This document shows, one piece after another, positions 20,860 to 29,722 of a stretch of 64,000 bases of DNA. The notes beneath the pieces were generated by a model. That model ran no database searches, was not told the DNA's origin, and was given only the letters and a program-made list of their open reading frames with translations. The stretch comes from Leptolyngbya sp. PCC 7375 (GTDB lineage: Bacteria > Cyanobacteriota > Cyanobacteriia > Phormidesmidales > Phormidesmidaceae). Location of the stretch: the NCBI RefSeq assembly GCF_000316115.1, contig NZ_JH993793.1, positions 333,517 to 397,516 of the forward strand, read 5' to 3'. The position numbers and the translations under genes were made by a program. Numbering within the stretch: position 1 is the first letter of the stretch; each line of letters starts with the position of its first letter.

Positions 20860-21900
20860 CTATGCAGTTCCTGCCATGGCTTGAGTAACGGTCGCTTTAT
20901 CCAGCTCAGAGCCAATGACCACTAGCCGAGTCTGACGAGATTCATCCGCTTGCCAGGGGCGATCATAAAAGTGATCAAACCGCTGGCCTACACCTTGCAA
21001 AACTAGTCGCATCGCTTTGTTTGGGACAGAGACAAAGCCTTTAATGCGATAAATCTCTTGCTGCTGCACCAACGATTGCAAACGTTGCACCAAAACAGCA
21101 GGCTCAAACGCCTTATCTAGCTCAACATAAACGGACTCCAGATGATCGTCATGCTCATGCTCTTCTTCATGATCATGATGGCTGTGACGACTATCCAAGT
21201 CATCTTCAACAGCGGCATTAAAGCCCAGCAAAATCTCTGGGCTAATCTCACCCTGCTGACAAGGAACAACCTTCACACCCGTGGGTGCCTTCTGTTGGAG
21301 CCATTGCTGTACCTTAAGACGGTTATCCTCCGACATCACATCGCTCTTAGTCAGTAACACCATATCAGCACAGGCTAGCTGATCCTCAAACAGTTCCTCA
21401 ATTGGCGTCTCATGGTCTAATGAGTCATCCGCCTGCCGTTGAGCTTCTAAGGCCTCTAGATCGCCAACAATTTGACCATTGGCAAGGGCATTGCCATCCA
21501 CCACCGTTACCACACCATCCACGGTTGCGCCAGTTCGAATTTCAGGCCAACGAAACGCCTGCACTAAAGGCTTCGGCAGCGCTAAGCCTGAGGTTTCAAT
21601 GACAATACAGTCAATGTCTTCTCGCCGCTTTAGAAGAGTTTGCATAGTAGGCAAAAACTCTTCTTGCACAGTGCAGCACAGACAACCATTAGCAAGCTCT
21701 AGAATGTTAGTATCAGGGGTCTCATCTTCATCACAGACCTGGCAGGATTTTAGAATTTCTCCATCAATGCCAACCTCTCCAAATTCATTGACTAATACAG
21801 CGATGCGTCGTCCCTGGTTGTTTTGCAATAGATGACGCACCAGGGTGGTTTTACCGGACCCTAGAAAGCCGGTGACTACGGTAACAGGAATTTTATGCAT
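20860..21900 (-). CDS. cobW: CobW-family metal-chaperone GTPase
   Basis: G3E GTPase that hands metal to target proteins. 346 residues. P-loop TGFLGSGKTTLVRHLLQ at the N-terminus, the metal-binding CxCC in NGCLCCTVQEE, TKSD for guanine, and a His/Asp/Glu-rich loop (HSHHDHEEEHEHDDH, about 240-255). It lies 50 nt after hupE, so it is likely in the same B12-riboswitch unit and may handle cobalt rather than zinc; this is inference from context. Confidence 0.9.
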   Translation of the reverse strand: MHKIPVTVVTGFLGSGKTTLVRHLLQNNQGRRIAVLVNEFGEVGIDGEILKSCQVCDEDETPDTNILELANGCLCCTVQEEFLPTMQTLLKRREDIDCIVIETSGLALPKPLVQAFRWPEIRTGATVDGVVTVVDGNALANGQIVGDLEALEAQRQADDSLDHETPIEELFEDQLACADMVLLTKSDVMSEDNRLKVQQWLQQKAPTGVKVVPCQQGEISPEILLGFNAAVEDDLDSRHSHHDHEEEHEHDDHLESVYVELDKAFEPAVLVQRLQSLVQQQEIYRIKGFVSVPNKAMRLVLQGVGQRFDHFYDRPWQADESRQTRLVVIGSELDKATVTQAMAGTA

Positions 21901-21950
21901 TGATTTTTCCTAGTATCCATATAAGAGGGTTTACAGTAGCTCAGCGTAGG

Positions 21951-22634
21951 TTAAACGGGAAAAACAGAATCCATAATCAATGTGGATAGAAACGTACCGC
22001 CTACACCACAAATAATAAAACCGGCAAATCGCAGTGTTGAACTGTCGGGTGACTGTTGGAATAGGCGACTACCCAGCCAATAAGCAGCTGTTGCGATCGC
22101 AAGCTGAATGAATGCAAATCCTAGCAAATAAGCCACCAAAGGACCCATTTCAGAACCAAAGATGGATTCTCCGTAAGCAAATCCATGGAACAATCCAGAA
22201 ATGGCCGCTAAGCCAGTGATAACCGTGCCATTTGGCCGCTCTTTTAGGGCTAGTAGTACACCAAAGACGAGAACTGAGGCAGAAATTACCAGCTCAGGAA
22301 GCGGCAGATCAATGCTCATCAAATGAATTCCTGTACCCAAAAGAGAGGCTAAAACAAAGGCAACAGGAATCATTAAGTTGCGACCAATGGCCGCTGCTAA
22401 CAACCCTGAGGCAATGACAAACACTAGATGATCTAGTCCAATGACCGGATGACCAATACCCGACGAAAAACCTTCAATGAAATTACTGGGTGTCTTGCCA
22501 CCCAACGGATGGTGAGCTAGGGCAGGCAATGCATTGAGGAGAAATGCTGCGATCGCAACAAGCGCAATCTCACCTGAACGACAAAGATTCTTAACCTTGA
22601 AACCCTTCAAGGCGACTAAAGCATATAAACCCAT
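21951..22634 (-). CDS. hupE: HupE/UreJ-family transporter, probable cobalt importer
   Basis: About 227 residues. It begins with a signal-like helix (ALVAIAAFLLNALPALAHHP), then a His-rich HHPLGGKTP segment and about six helices including the HPVIGLDHLVFVIASGLLAA motif (H-P-x-x-G-x-D-H) and GLFHGFAYGE. HupE proteins move Ni2+ or Co2+. The riboswitch upstream argues for cobalt. ATG 22634 is chosen because GAGGT lies 6 nt ahead; 35 more codons are open upstream but they read straight through the riboswitch and are not protein. Confidence 0.9.
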   Translation of the reverse strand: MGLYALVALKGFKVKNLCRSGEIALVAIAAFLLNALPALAHHPLGGKTPSNFIEGFSSGIGHPVIGLDHLVFVIASGLLAAAIGRNLMIPVAFVLASLLGTGIHLMSIDLPLPELVISASVLVFGVLLALKERPNGTVITGLAAISGLFHGFAYGESIFGSEMGPLVAYLLGFAFIQLAIATAAYWLGSRLFQQSPDSSTLRFAGFIICGVGGTFLSTLIMDSVFPV

Positions 22635-22660
22635 CTGTACCTCGCAGATCAATAAAACGG

Positions 22661-22815
22661 TAGGTTGACCATCGGCGGGCATTCTGACTGGGAGGTATAA
22701 AACTTCCTTCACAGCTGCGGGACAGTGGCAGATTTTCACTGCGCTTTCCCCTTTTCCTCTAGCGGCTGTTCCCCACTAGAACCGATGCTAAGCAGATTAA
22801 ATCTACCACCTTCAC
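22661..22815 (-). ncRNA. Cobalamin riboswitch upstream of hupE-cobW
   Basis: The minus strand carries the conserved core in order: GGGGAAAGCGCAGTGAAAAT, then CTGCCACTGTCCCGCAGCTG, TGTGAAGGAAG, and the B12 box CCAGTCAGAATGCCCGCC. This matches the AdoCbl riboswitch layout. It ends about 27 nt before the hupE start, so it could hide the GAGGT site. Binding of adenosylcobalamin would turn off cobalt uptake. Edges are approximate. Confidence 0.92.
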
Positions 22816-22913
22816 CTTCGCTTTGGATATCAAAATTGTATAGGATTAACTAGTTAGGATGGGCATAAAACGTTGTTTCTTATTGCTGCTAGAACCAGAC
22901 CCATACCCCGTTG

Positions 22914-23942
22914 CTATGCCATTTGCCACATCATCTCTTCCCCTGCCCGTAACGGTACAAGTGCAGACTCAGCCAGAGGCACGTGATCAGGGATGCGCCA
23001 CGTTGTTTTGACCAAGGTAATTTGCTGCGTATTGCGGGGTAGTTGGTAAAAGTCTGGTCCATGGAAGCTGGCAAACGCTTCTAGTTTATCGAGGGCGTCA
23101 ACGCTCTCAAACGCTTCTGCATACAACTCCATAGCATGCAAGGCCGAATAGCAACCGGCACAGCCACAGGATGTTTCCTTACTGTTGCGAGCATGGGGGG
23201 CACTATCGGTACCCAGAAAAAACTTAGGATTACCCGAAGTGGCCGCTTGCAAAATTGCCCGACGATGCTGCTCATGTTTCAAAATTGGCAGGCAATAAAA
23301 ATGGGGGCGAATTCCCCCTTGGAAGAGTGCATTACGGTTAAACAATAAATGCTGCGGTGTGATGGTTGCAGCCACATGGTTATGGGCCAGAACAAACTGC
23401 ACAGCATCTGAGGTGGTAATGTGCTCAAGCACGATACGCAGGTTGGGAAATCGTTGCTTAAGTGGGAGCAAATGTTGCTCGATAAATATCTTCTCACGAT
23501 CAAAAACATCGACCCCTTTATCGGTCACTTCCCCGTGTAACAATAGGGGCATGTCCACCTGCTGCATGGCGGCAAAGACGCGATCGCACTTACGAATATC
23601 CGTCACACCAAAGTCTGAATTAGTTGTTGCACCGGCTGGATAGTATTTAACCGCTTTAACAAACTGGGAGGCTTTGGCCGCAATGATTTCTTCGGGGTCT
23701 GTATTGTCAGTCAGGTAGAGGGTCATTAGCGGCTCAAACTGCTGGCCAGCTGGAATGGCTGCAATAATGCGATCGCGATAGGCTGCCGCATCCGCTACCG
23801 AGCGCACGGGGGGCTTCAAATTCGGCATAATGATGGCGCGGGAAAACTGACGCACCGTATGGGGCAAAACCGCTTTCAACATCACACCGTCCCGCACATG
23901 CAGATGCCAGTCGTCGGGTCGGGTTATGGTAAGCTTTTGCAT
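22914..23942 (-). CDS. pyrC: Dihydroorotase
   Basis: Cyclises carbamoyl-aspartate in pyrimidine synthesis. About 342 residues. The metal motif DWHLHVRDG is at the N-terminus; further sites are YPAGATTNS (carboxylated Lys just before), LLLHGEV, LEHITT and [12 protein letters not shown] 23942 gives the class II E. coli-like start; 24 more open codons lie upstream. It lies 62 nt after cobO, perhaps by chance. Confidence 0.95.
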   Translation of the reverse strand: MQKLTITRPDDWHLHVRDGVMLKAVLPHTVRQFSRAIIMPNLKPPVRSVADAAAYRDRIIAAIPAGQQFEPLMTLYLTDNTDPEEIIAAKASQFVKAVKYYPAGATTNSDFGVTDIRKCDRVFAAMQQVDMPLLLHGEVTDKGVDVFDREKIFIEQHLLPLKQRFPNLRIVLEHITTSDAVQFVLAHNHVAATITPQHLLFNRNALFQGGIRPHFYCLPILKHEQHRRAILQAATSGNPKFFLGTDSAPHARNSKETSCGCAGCYSALHAMELYAEAFESVDALDKLEAFASFHGPDFYQLPRNTQQITLVKTTWRIPDHVPLAESALVPLRAGEEMMWQMA

Positions 23943-24003
23943 CTTTATAATCATCAAACAGGTAGCAAGGTGATTATAGTGTCCATTCACTCTTGAAAGC
24001 CAT

Positions 24004-24642
24004 CTAATACTCAATCCCTATCTGGGCTGGAATCCCTGCACTGATGGGGTGCTTAATGCGGTTCATTTCTGTCACCAAATCAGCAACATCAATTAATTCC
24101 TGGGGAGCATAGCGTCCGGTACTGGCCACATGACAATGGTTAGGACGAGCCTGAATGCCTGCCATTACAGGTGTCAGATCTAGCCGAGCTTTTTTGAGCG
24201 CAATGTGTAATTCATCCAGAACAACCAGGGAAATATCGGGGTCCGCAATTAGCTTGGTTGCCGTTTGCCAGGCCTGTTCCGCCATCCGCTGGTCTTGATC
24301 CGGGTCCTGGGTTTCCCAGGTGAAGCCGCCACCCAGGGTATCGATACTGATCGGAAAACCCTGTTCCTTGAGCTTTTCTAACATGATGCGATCGCCATCG
24401 GGAAACGCACTGTCGTTTTTAATAAACTGCACCACAGCCACCCTCATATCATGGGCCAAATGGCGATAAACCAGGTTCATGGCACTACTGGTTTTACCTT
24501 TACCTAAGCCGGTAAACAAAAGATACAGTCCTTTTTCATTCCCTTTGCGGTTGGCACGGGACTGATCTTTAGCGGCTTTTATCTTTTGCAGACGGGCTTG
24601 CTCTTCTGAAGTATTTTGTGGGGTGTTCTGTGGATTGGTCAT
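24004..24642 (-). CDS. cobO: Cob(I)alamin adenosyltransferase (CobO/BtuR)
   Basis: Transfers adenosyl from ATP to the cobalt of corrinoids, late in B12 synthesis. 212 residues. The unusual P-loop [16 protein letters not shown] is near residue 45, with [17 protein letters not shown] and [12 protein letters not shown] following, as in BtuR. The ATG overlaps the cobN stop (ATGA), so both are translated together. Confidence 0.95.
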   Translation of the reverse strand: MTNPQNTPQNTSEEQARLQKIKAAKDQSRANRKGNEKGLYLLFTGLGKGKTSSAMNLVYRHLAHDMRVAVVQFIKNDSAFPDGDRIMLEKLKEQGFPISIDTLGGGFTWETQDPDQDQRMAEQAWQTATKLIADPDISLVVLDELHIALKKARLDLTPVMAGIQARPNHCHVASTGRYAPQELIDVADLVTEMNRIKHPISAGIPAQIGIEY

Positions 24643-27600
24643 AGTGTTTCCTCAATGTGAGCTTCGGCATCTAATACAGTTGCCCTCAGCTGTTCTAGCA
24701 TTTCGGGTGAAACCTGTTGCCATAATCCTCGCTGGTGGGCTTCTAACAACCGTTCTGACATATCCCGTAACGCCCAGGGATTATGGGTCTGGATAAAGCG
24801 TTGAACGTTGTCGTCTAGAATGTACGTCTCGGCAACGCCAGCATACATAAAATCAGCCACCGCGTGGGTTGTTGCATCATAGGCAAAGAGATAATCCACC
24901 GTGGCAGCCATCTCAAAAGCGCCTTTATAGCCATGGCGCATTACCCCGGCAATCCATTTAGGATTGACAACGCGGGAACGGTAAACTCGGCTGATCTCCT
25001 CGGGCAAAGAGCGAATTCGCGGCTGTTGGGGGCGGGAGTGATCACCCAAATAGGCTGTGGGATTTTTGCCCTGGGTGGTGCGCACGGCAGCGACTAGGCC
25101 CCCCTGAAACTGGTAATAATCGTCAGAGTCCAACAGATCGTGTTCTCGATTATCTTGATTGTGCAACACAATTTGCAGCTGCCCTAGCCGTTGTTGAAAG
25201 ACATCGGGAACGGAGGTGGAGCGCAATTTTCCGTTACCCGGCTGTTGTTGCTCCGAAGACTCTCCTGTGCTGGATCGCCCATAGGCATAGCAGCTCCAGT
25301 TGATGTAGGCCTGGGCCAGGTCGCGATCGCTACTCCAGTTTTGTGCCTCAATCAGTCCCTGAAGTCCGGCACCATAGGCCCCTGGCTTAGACCCAAATAC
25401 CCGGTACTGGGCACGAATATCGGCATCCTCAGCACTAAACCCAAGGGATTGCCAATGGTCCGATTCTTGCTTTACCTGGGTAGCCAGGGGATTCATGTCA
25501 GACGGTTCATCCAGCGCTGCCACCGCTGCCACCGCTGAGTTAAACAAATCAATCAGGTTAGGAAACGCATCCCGAAAGAATCCCGAAATGCGTAGGGTAA
25601 CGTCCACGCGAGGGCGTTGTAGCACCGACAGGGGCAGAATTTCAAAATCCACCACCCGACGACCCACCCCATCCCATACGGGACGTACTCCTAAAAGGGC
25701 CAGGGCTTCAGCCATATCGTCTCCCCCCGTGCGCATGGTGGCAGTGCCCCACATGGAGAGTCCCAGGGTTTTGGGATATTCTCCCTGCTCTTGGGTGTAG
25801 CGCTCCACCAGGGTTTCCGCCGCTCGACGACCCACATCCCAAGCACTTTCCGTCGGCAGCCCCCGAATATCAACGCTGTAAAAATTCCGCCCGGTGGGCA
25901 GCACATCCGCCCGTCCCCGCGTCGGTGCACCGGAGGAACCGCTGGGCACATAACCACCGTTTAAGCCATGTAACAGATGGGTGATTTCCTCAGAAGTTTG
26001 GGTGAGTCTGGGCCAGAGCCACTGGCGGATCCAGATAAGTTCTGCAGTTGTTTTAGGACCGGAGATCAGCTTATCGTCCTTGGCCAGTAATTGTTCCACT
26101 AAGCAAGCCGCCTGGTGTTCTAGCACCTCGACGGCATCACCCATGGTGTAGAGAGTTTGTTTGGCTAACTGCTCAGGCTGCAACAGAGTGTCTGGTATCT
26201 CCAGATCTTTGATGACAGTGCCTAAATCTGCGGTGAGGGGGTCAAAGTGCAGATCCCAGCCCCAGTCGTCTGCGATCGCACGGGTTAACCCCTGACGACC
26301 GGGACCGGGCTGCCGGGCAATGGCCACCATCAAATCCCGTAGCTGCCTGCCATCGGGGCATAGACCTAAAATGTGCAACCCATCACGGATTTGAGCTTCC
26401 TTGAGATCACACAGGTAACCATCTGTTTGGGTAATAAATTCGCTAAAGGCGTTTGAATTTAACGATTGATCATTGCGCCGCGATCCAGGTTGCTGATCTT
26501 GGGAGAGTTGCAGCTGCGGCAAGATGGGAGCCAGACCTGGCAACAAACTGAGATCCTGTTGTAGATTTGCTTGGGTGACCAGGGAGCAGATGCGATCGCG
26601 AATCACAGGTAGTCTTTTGGGATCTAACGACTCCGCATCATAATACTCATCAATCAGCGCCTCCAATCGATGCAGCGAGCCATAAAGTTCAGCCCGAGTC
26701 AAAGGTGGCGTCAGGTGATCCAAAATCACCGCCTGCGCCCGACGTTTTGCCTGGGTGCCTTCCCCCGGATCGTTAACAATAAACGGATATAAATGGGGCA
26801 TCGGCCCCAGGGCCACTTCCGGATAACAATTTTCAGACAGGGCCAAACTCTTGCCCGGCAGCCATTCCAAATTGCCATGTTTTCCCACATGGACAACCGC
26901 CTGGGCTCCCCACTGGTGACGCAACCAGGCATAAAATGCAAGATACCGATGGGTGGGTTCTAAATCTGGCGCATGGTAGTTCAACGACGGATCATCGTCA
27001 TAGCCCCGAGAGGGTTGAATCCCGATAAAAATGTTACCCAGTTGAATCCCGGCAATGGGAATATCCGCGTCAGGGTCCACCTCTCCCCAGCGGTCAATGA
27101 CACCCTGTTGCCCAGGCCCAGGCAGTGTTTGAAAATACTCTTGATAATCTTTTGCCGAGAGAGTTTGATGCACAGGGCGCATGCCTTGCCCTTCAGGATC
27201 ATTGGTAATGCCCTGGGTGAGCCAGTCGATCAGATCTGCACTGGTGGCTGACAAAATCTCTTCTGGGGGAATAGTGCCGGGGGTAAAGGTATAGCCTGCT
27301 GACGTTAGCGATCGCAAAACCTCCAAACAGCTAGCGGGAGTATCCAGCCCCACCCCATTGGCCAAACGACCATCTTTGTTGGGGTAGTTAGCCAGAATTA
27401 GTGCCACCTTACGCTGCTGGGGTGCCGTGCGCCGCAGCTTTACCCAATTAGCTGCTAGGTCGGCAACAAACTCAATCCGGTCAGACTTCGGCCCATAGGC
27501 CATCACCGTTGTTTCCATCTGGGGGTGGTCAGTCTGCACCGCCTTAAACGACACCGCCCGACTAATGATGCGGCCATCCACCTCCGGCAACGCCACATTC

Positions 27601-28634
27601 ATAGCAATATCTCGGGGTGACAATCCTCGCCACTGTTGTTGCCACTGGTCTTCACTGCCACCGCTGAGCATCACCTGAATCACCGGTACATCTAACTTTT
27701 GCCAAAAGTCCACCTGGGGAGACTCAGCATTTAACTTAGCAAGAGAGAATCCAGTAGTATTCAAAATCAAATCAATACTACGATTCTCAGTGAGTTCAGT
27801 TAGCAGCTGAGCCTGAATATCTGGATTGCGGAGAGAGGGCAGAAAAAGCGGCAGCGGATTTAACCCACGGCATTGCAAGGCTTCGCAAAGAGCATCAATG
27901 ACGCGGGTATTGCCAGACAGATAATGAGCCCGATAGAAAAAAATCGCCACCGTCGGCTGGGGCTTAAGGTATTTTCTCGAAGAAACTATATCGGGTGAAG
28001 GCTCCCCTAGCCCCCCCAGAATTGGGGGGCTAACGACATTTTTGTCTGCTTCTTCACTCTCCCACTCTCCCACTCTCCTACTCTTCCATTCATATTCCCC
28101 CCACTGCGGCACGGACTTCGGTGCAGGTGGCTCATAGGGATATTCCAAACAGGTTCGAGCCAGATACTGTAGCCCGTAAGTCAGATTTTCCGCCCCCCCT
28201 TCCACAAAGTAGTGCCAGAGTGTATCCGCTACGATTAGGGGCACCGTACCCAAACTGCTCAGGGCCGGATCGGGGCGATCGTCACCGGGTAATACCACCA
28301 GGCTAATGCCCTGGAACTCTGCAACTTCCCGCAGGCGTTCTAGCCCATAGCTCCAGTAGCTGCGTCCCCCCAAAAGCCGCACTACAATTACCTGGGCTTT
28401 ACTCAATACATCATCTACATAAGTATCAATGCTCAGTTCTTGTTGTAGCTGCAGCAGGCTAGCGACTCGAAATTCAGGAAAGTCTTTAGGAAGTCGCGGT
28501 AGGCTAGCAGCCAGGGTTTGGATTTCTGTATCGGCAGCAGTGAGGATTACGATGGGGGCTGGGGTTTGTTCCAGAATGATGACTCCGTCTGTATCTGGGC
28601 TCCATCCTCCCGGTGTTGCGGCAATGCGATGCAT
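24639..28634 (-). CDS. cobN: Cobaltochelatase large subunit CobN
   Basis: Inserts Co2+ into hydrogenobyrinate a,c-diamide in the aerobic route, with ATPase partners (CobS/T, or ChlI/D in cyanobacteria) that are not in this window. 1331 residues, typical size. It has the CobN/BchH motifs VVHVGKHGNLEWLPGK, GPMPHLYPFIVNDPGEG, TGRNFYSVD and LGLSMWGTATMRTGGDD. Residues about 190-225 are a low-complexity linker created by a palindrome and short repeats in the DNA. First gene of cobN-cobO; divergent from pstB. Confidence 0.95.
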   Translation of the reverse strand: MHRIAATPGGWSPDTDGVIILEQTPAPIVILTAADTEIQTLAASLPRLPKDFPEFRVASLLQLQQELSIDTYVDDVLSKAQVIVVRLLGGRSYWSYGLERLREVAEFQGISLVVLPGDDRPDPALSSLGTVPLIVADTLWHYFVEGGAENLTYGLQYLARTCLEYPYEPPAPKSVPQWGEYEWKSRRVGEWESEEADKNVVSPPILGGLGEPSPDIVSSRKYLKPQPTVAIFFYRAHYLSGNTRVIDALCEALQCRGLNPLPLFLPSLRNPDIQAQLLTELTENRSIDLILNTTGFSLAKLNAESPQVDFWQKLDVPVIQVMLSGGSEDQWQQQWRGLSPRDIAMNVALPEVDGRIISRAVSFKAVQTDHPQMETTVMAYGPKSDRIEFVADLAANWVKLRRTAPQQRKVALILANYPNKDGRLANGVGLDTPASCLEVLRSLTSAGYTFTPGTIPPEEILSATSADLIDWLTQGITNDPEGQGMRPVHQTLSAKDYQEYFQTLPGPGQQGVIDRWGEVDPDADIPIAGIQLGNIFIGIQPSRGYDDDPSLNYHAPDLEPTHRYLAFYAWLRHQWGAQAVVHVGKHGNLEWLPGKSLALSENCYPEVALGPMPHLYPFIVNDPGEGTQAKRRAQAVILDHLTPPLTRAELYGSLHRLEALIDEYYDAESLDPKRLPVIRDRICSLVTQANLQQDLSLLPGLAPILPQLQLSQDQQPGSRRNDQSLNSNAFSEFITQTDGYLCDLKEAQIRDGLHILGLCPDGRQLRDLMVAIARQPGPGRQGLTRAIADDWGWDLHFDPLTADLGTVIKDLEIPDTLLQPEQLAKQTLYTMGDAVEVLEHQAACLVEQLLAKDDKLISGPKTTAELIWIRQWLWPRLTQTSEEITHLLHGLNGGYVPSGSSGAPTRGRADVLPTGRNFYSVDIRGLPTESAWDVGRRAAETLVERYTQEQGEYPKTLGLSMWGTATMRTGGDDMAEALALLGVRPVWDGVGRRVVDFEILPLSVLQRPRVDVTLRISGFFRDAFPNLIDLFNSAVAAVAALDEPSDMNPLATQVKQESDHWQSLGFSAEDADIRAQYRVFGSKPGAYGAGLQGLIEAQNWSSDRDLAQAYINWSCYAYGRSSTGESSEQQQPGNGKLRSTSVPDVFQQRLGQLQIVLHNQDNREHDLLDSDDYYQFQGGLVAAVRTTQGKNPTAYLGDHSRPQQPRIRSLPEEISRVYRSRVVNPKWIAGVMRHGYKGAFEMAATVDYLFAYDATTHAVADFMYAGVAETYILDDNVQRFIQTHNPWALRDMSERLLEAHQRGLWQQVSPEMLEQLRATVLDAEAHIEETL
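28008..28087. repeat. Palindrome and short tandem repeat inside cobN
   Basis: TAGCCCCCC (28008-28016) and GGGGGGCTA (28024-28032) form a perfect inverted repeat around CAGAATT. About 20 bp further lie imperfect repeats of CTCCCA (28056-28087). Both sit in frame and encode a flexible linker. Confidence 0.85.
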
Positions 28635-28812
28635 TCGGTCATAGGTGAGTATCGGCTATGGATTTTAGCACTTCCCATCACCATCCTGATCCCGTCCATT
28701 GTGCAGACAGCCTTCACGCATATGCTCAACCGATTACCAATCCTCCCAAGTTCCTCAAAATTTTTACCTATATTGCGGGGGTAAGGAAAAGAACTCTACG
28801 AGGTGCTTACAA

Positions 28813-29619
28813 ATGCTATCTCAAATAGAAATGGTAGCGCCACCCAGGACCGTACTTAGTATACGTAATACTACCGTACGTTATGGCTCTGCCTTGGGTG
28901 TTTACGACGTTTCTTTCGATATTCCAGAACATCAGATTACGGCTTTGATTGGTCCATCCGGGTGTGGGAAGAGTACCTTAATTCGTTGTTTGAATCGCCT
29001 CAATGATTTGATTCCAGGAGCACGTACCCAGGGAGATATCTTCTTTTATGGTCAAAATATTTATAATTCGATGATGGAGGTAGATATCCTGCGTCGAAAT
29101 GTTGGCATGGTGTTTCAAAAGCCCAATCCATTTGATCATTCTATCTATGAGAATATTGCCTTTGGTGCACGCATCAATGGTTATACCGGTGATCTAAATG
29201 AGCTAGTTGAGCTCTCTCTGATGCGGGTGGGGCTTTGGGATGAGGTAAAAGATAGGCTGTATTGTAGCGGTTATGATCTTTCAGGAGGACAACAGCAGCG
29301 GCTTTGTATAGCCCGCTCCATTGCGGTTGAGCCTAAGGTGTTATTGATGGATGAGCCTTGTTCTGCTCTAGATCCGCTGGCAACTCACCTGATTGAAGAT
29401 CTAATGCAAGAGTTGCGGGAACATTACACCATTGTGATTGTCACCCATAACATGCAGCAGGCATCTCGGGTGTCTGACATGGCGGCATTTTTTAATACGA
29501 AGACCGATCAGCAAGGTCTTCGCTATGGTTATCTGGTGGAATATAATACTACCGAAACAATTTTTCAACAACCCCATGAGACAGTGACCCGAGACTATGT
29601 GAGTGGTCGCTTTGGCTAG
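28813..29619 (+). CDS. pstB: Phosphate ABC transporter ATP-binding protein
   Basis: Energises phosphate import. About 268 residues. Walker [22 protein letters not shown]-loop [22 protein letters not shown], signature [19 protein letters not shown], Walker [13 protein letters not shown]; these are typical PstB residues. I start at ATG 28813 with GAGGT upstream; an earlier in-frame start at 28699 adds 38 unlikely residues. No pstS, pstC or pstA is adjacent, so it is an orphan copy or relies on permeases elsewhere. Confidence 0.92.
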   Translation: MLSQIEMVAPPRTVLSIRNTTVRYGSALGVYDVSFDIPEHQITALIGPSGCGKSTLIRCLNRLNDLIPGARTQGDIFFYGQNIYNSMMEVDILRRNVGMVFQKPNPFDHSIYENIAFGARINGYTGDLNELVELSLMRVGLWDEVKDRLYCSGYDLSGGQQQRLCIARSIAVEPKVLLMDEPCSALDPLATHLIEDLMQELREHYTIVIVTHNMQQASRVSDMAAFFNTKTDQQGLRYGYLVEYNTTETIFQQPHETVTRDYVSGRFG

Positions 29620-29722
29620 GTGAAGCGAAGGACGATAAACCATAGCGAACATTAAACTAGCGACGGGGAGATGGGGGGCAATGGCTGCCAAGTTTCTACC
29701 ATCGGATACTAGAGGCCTGTAA

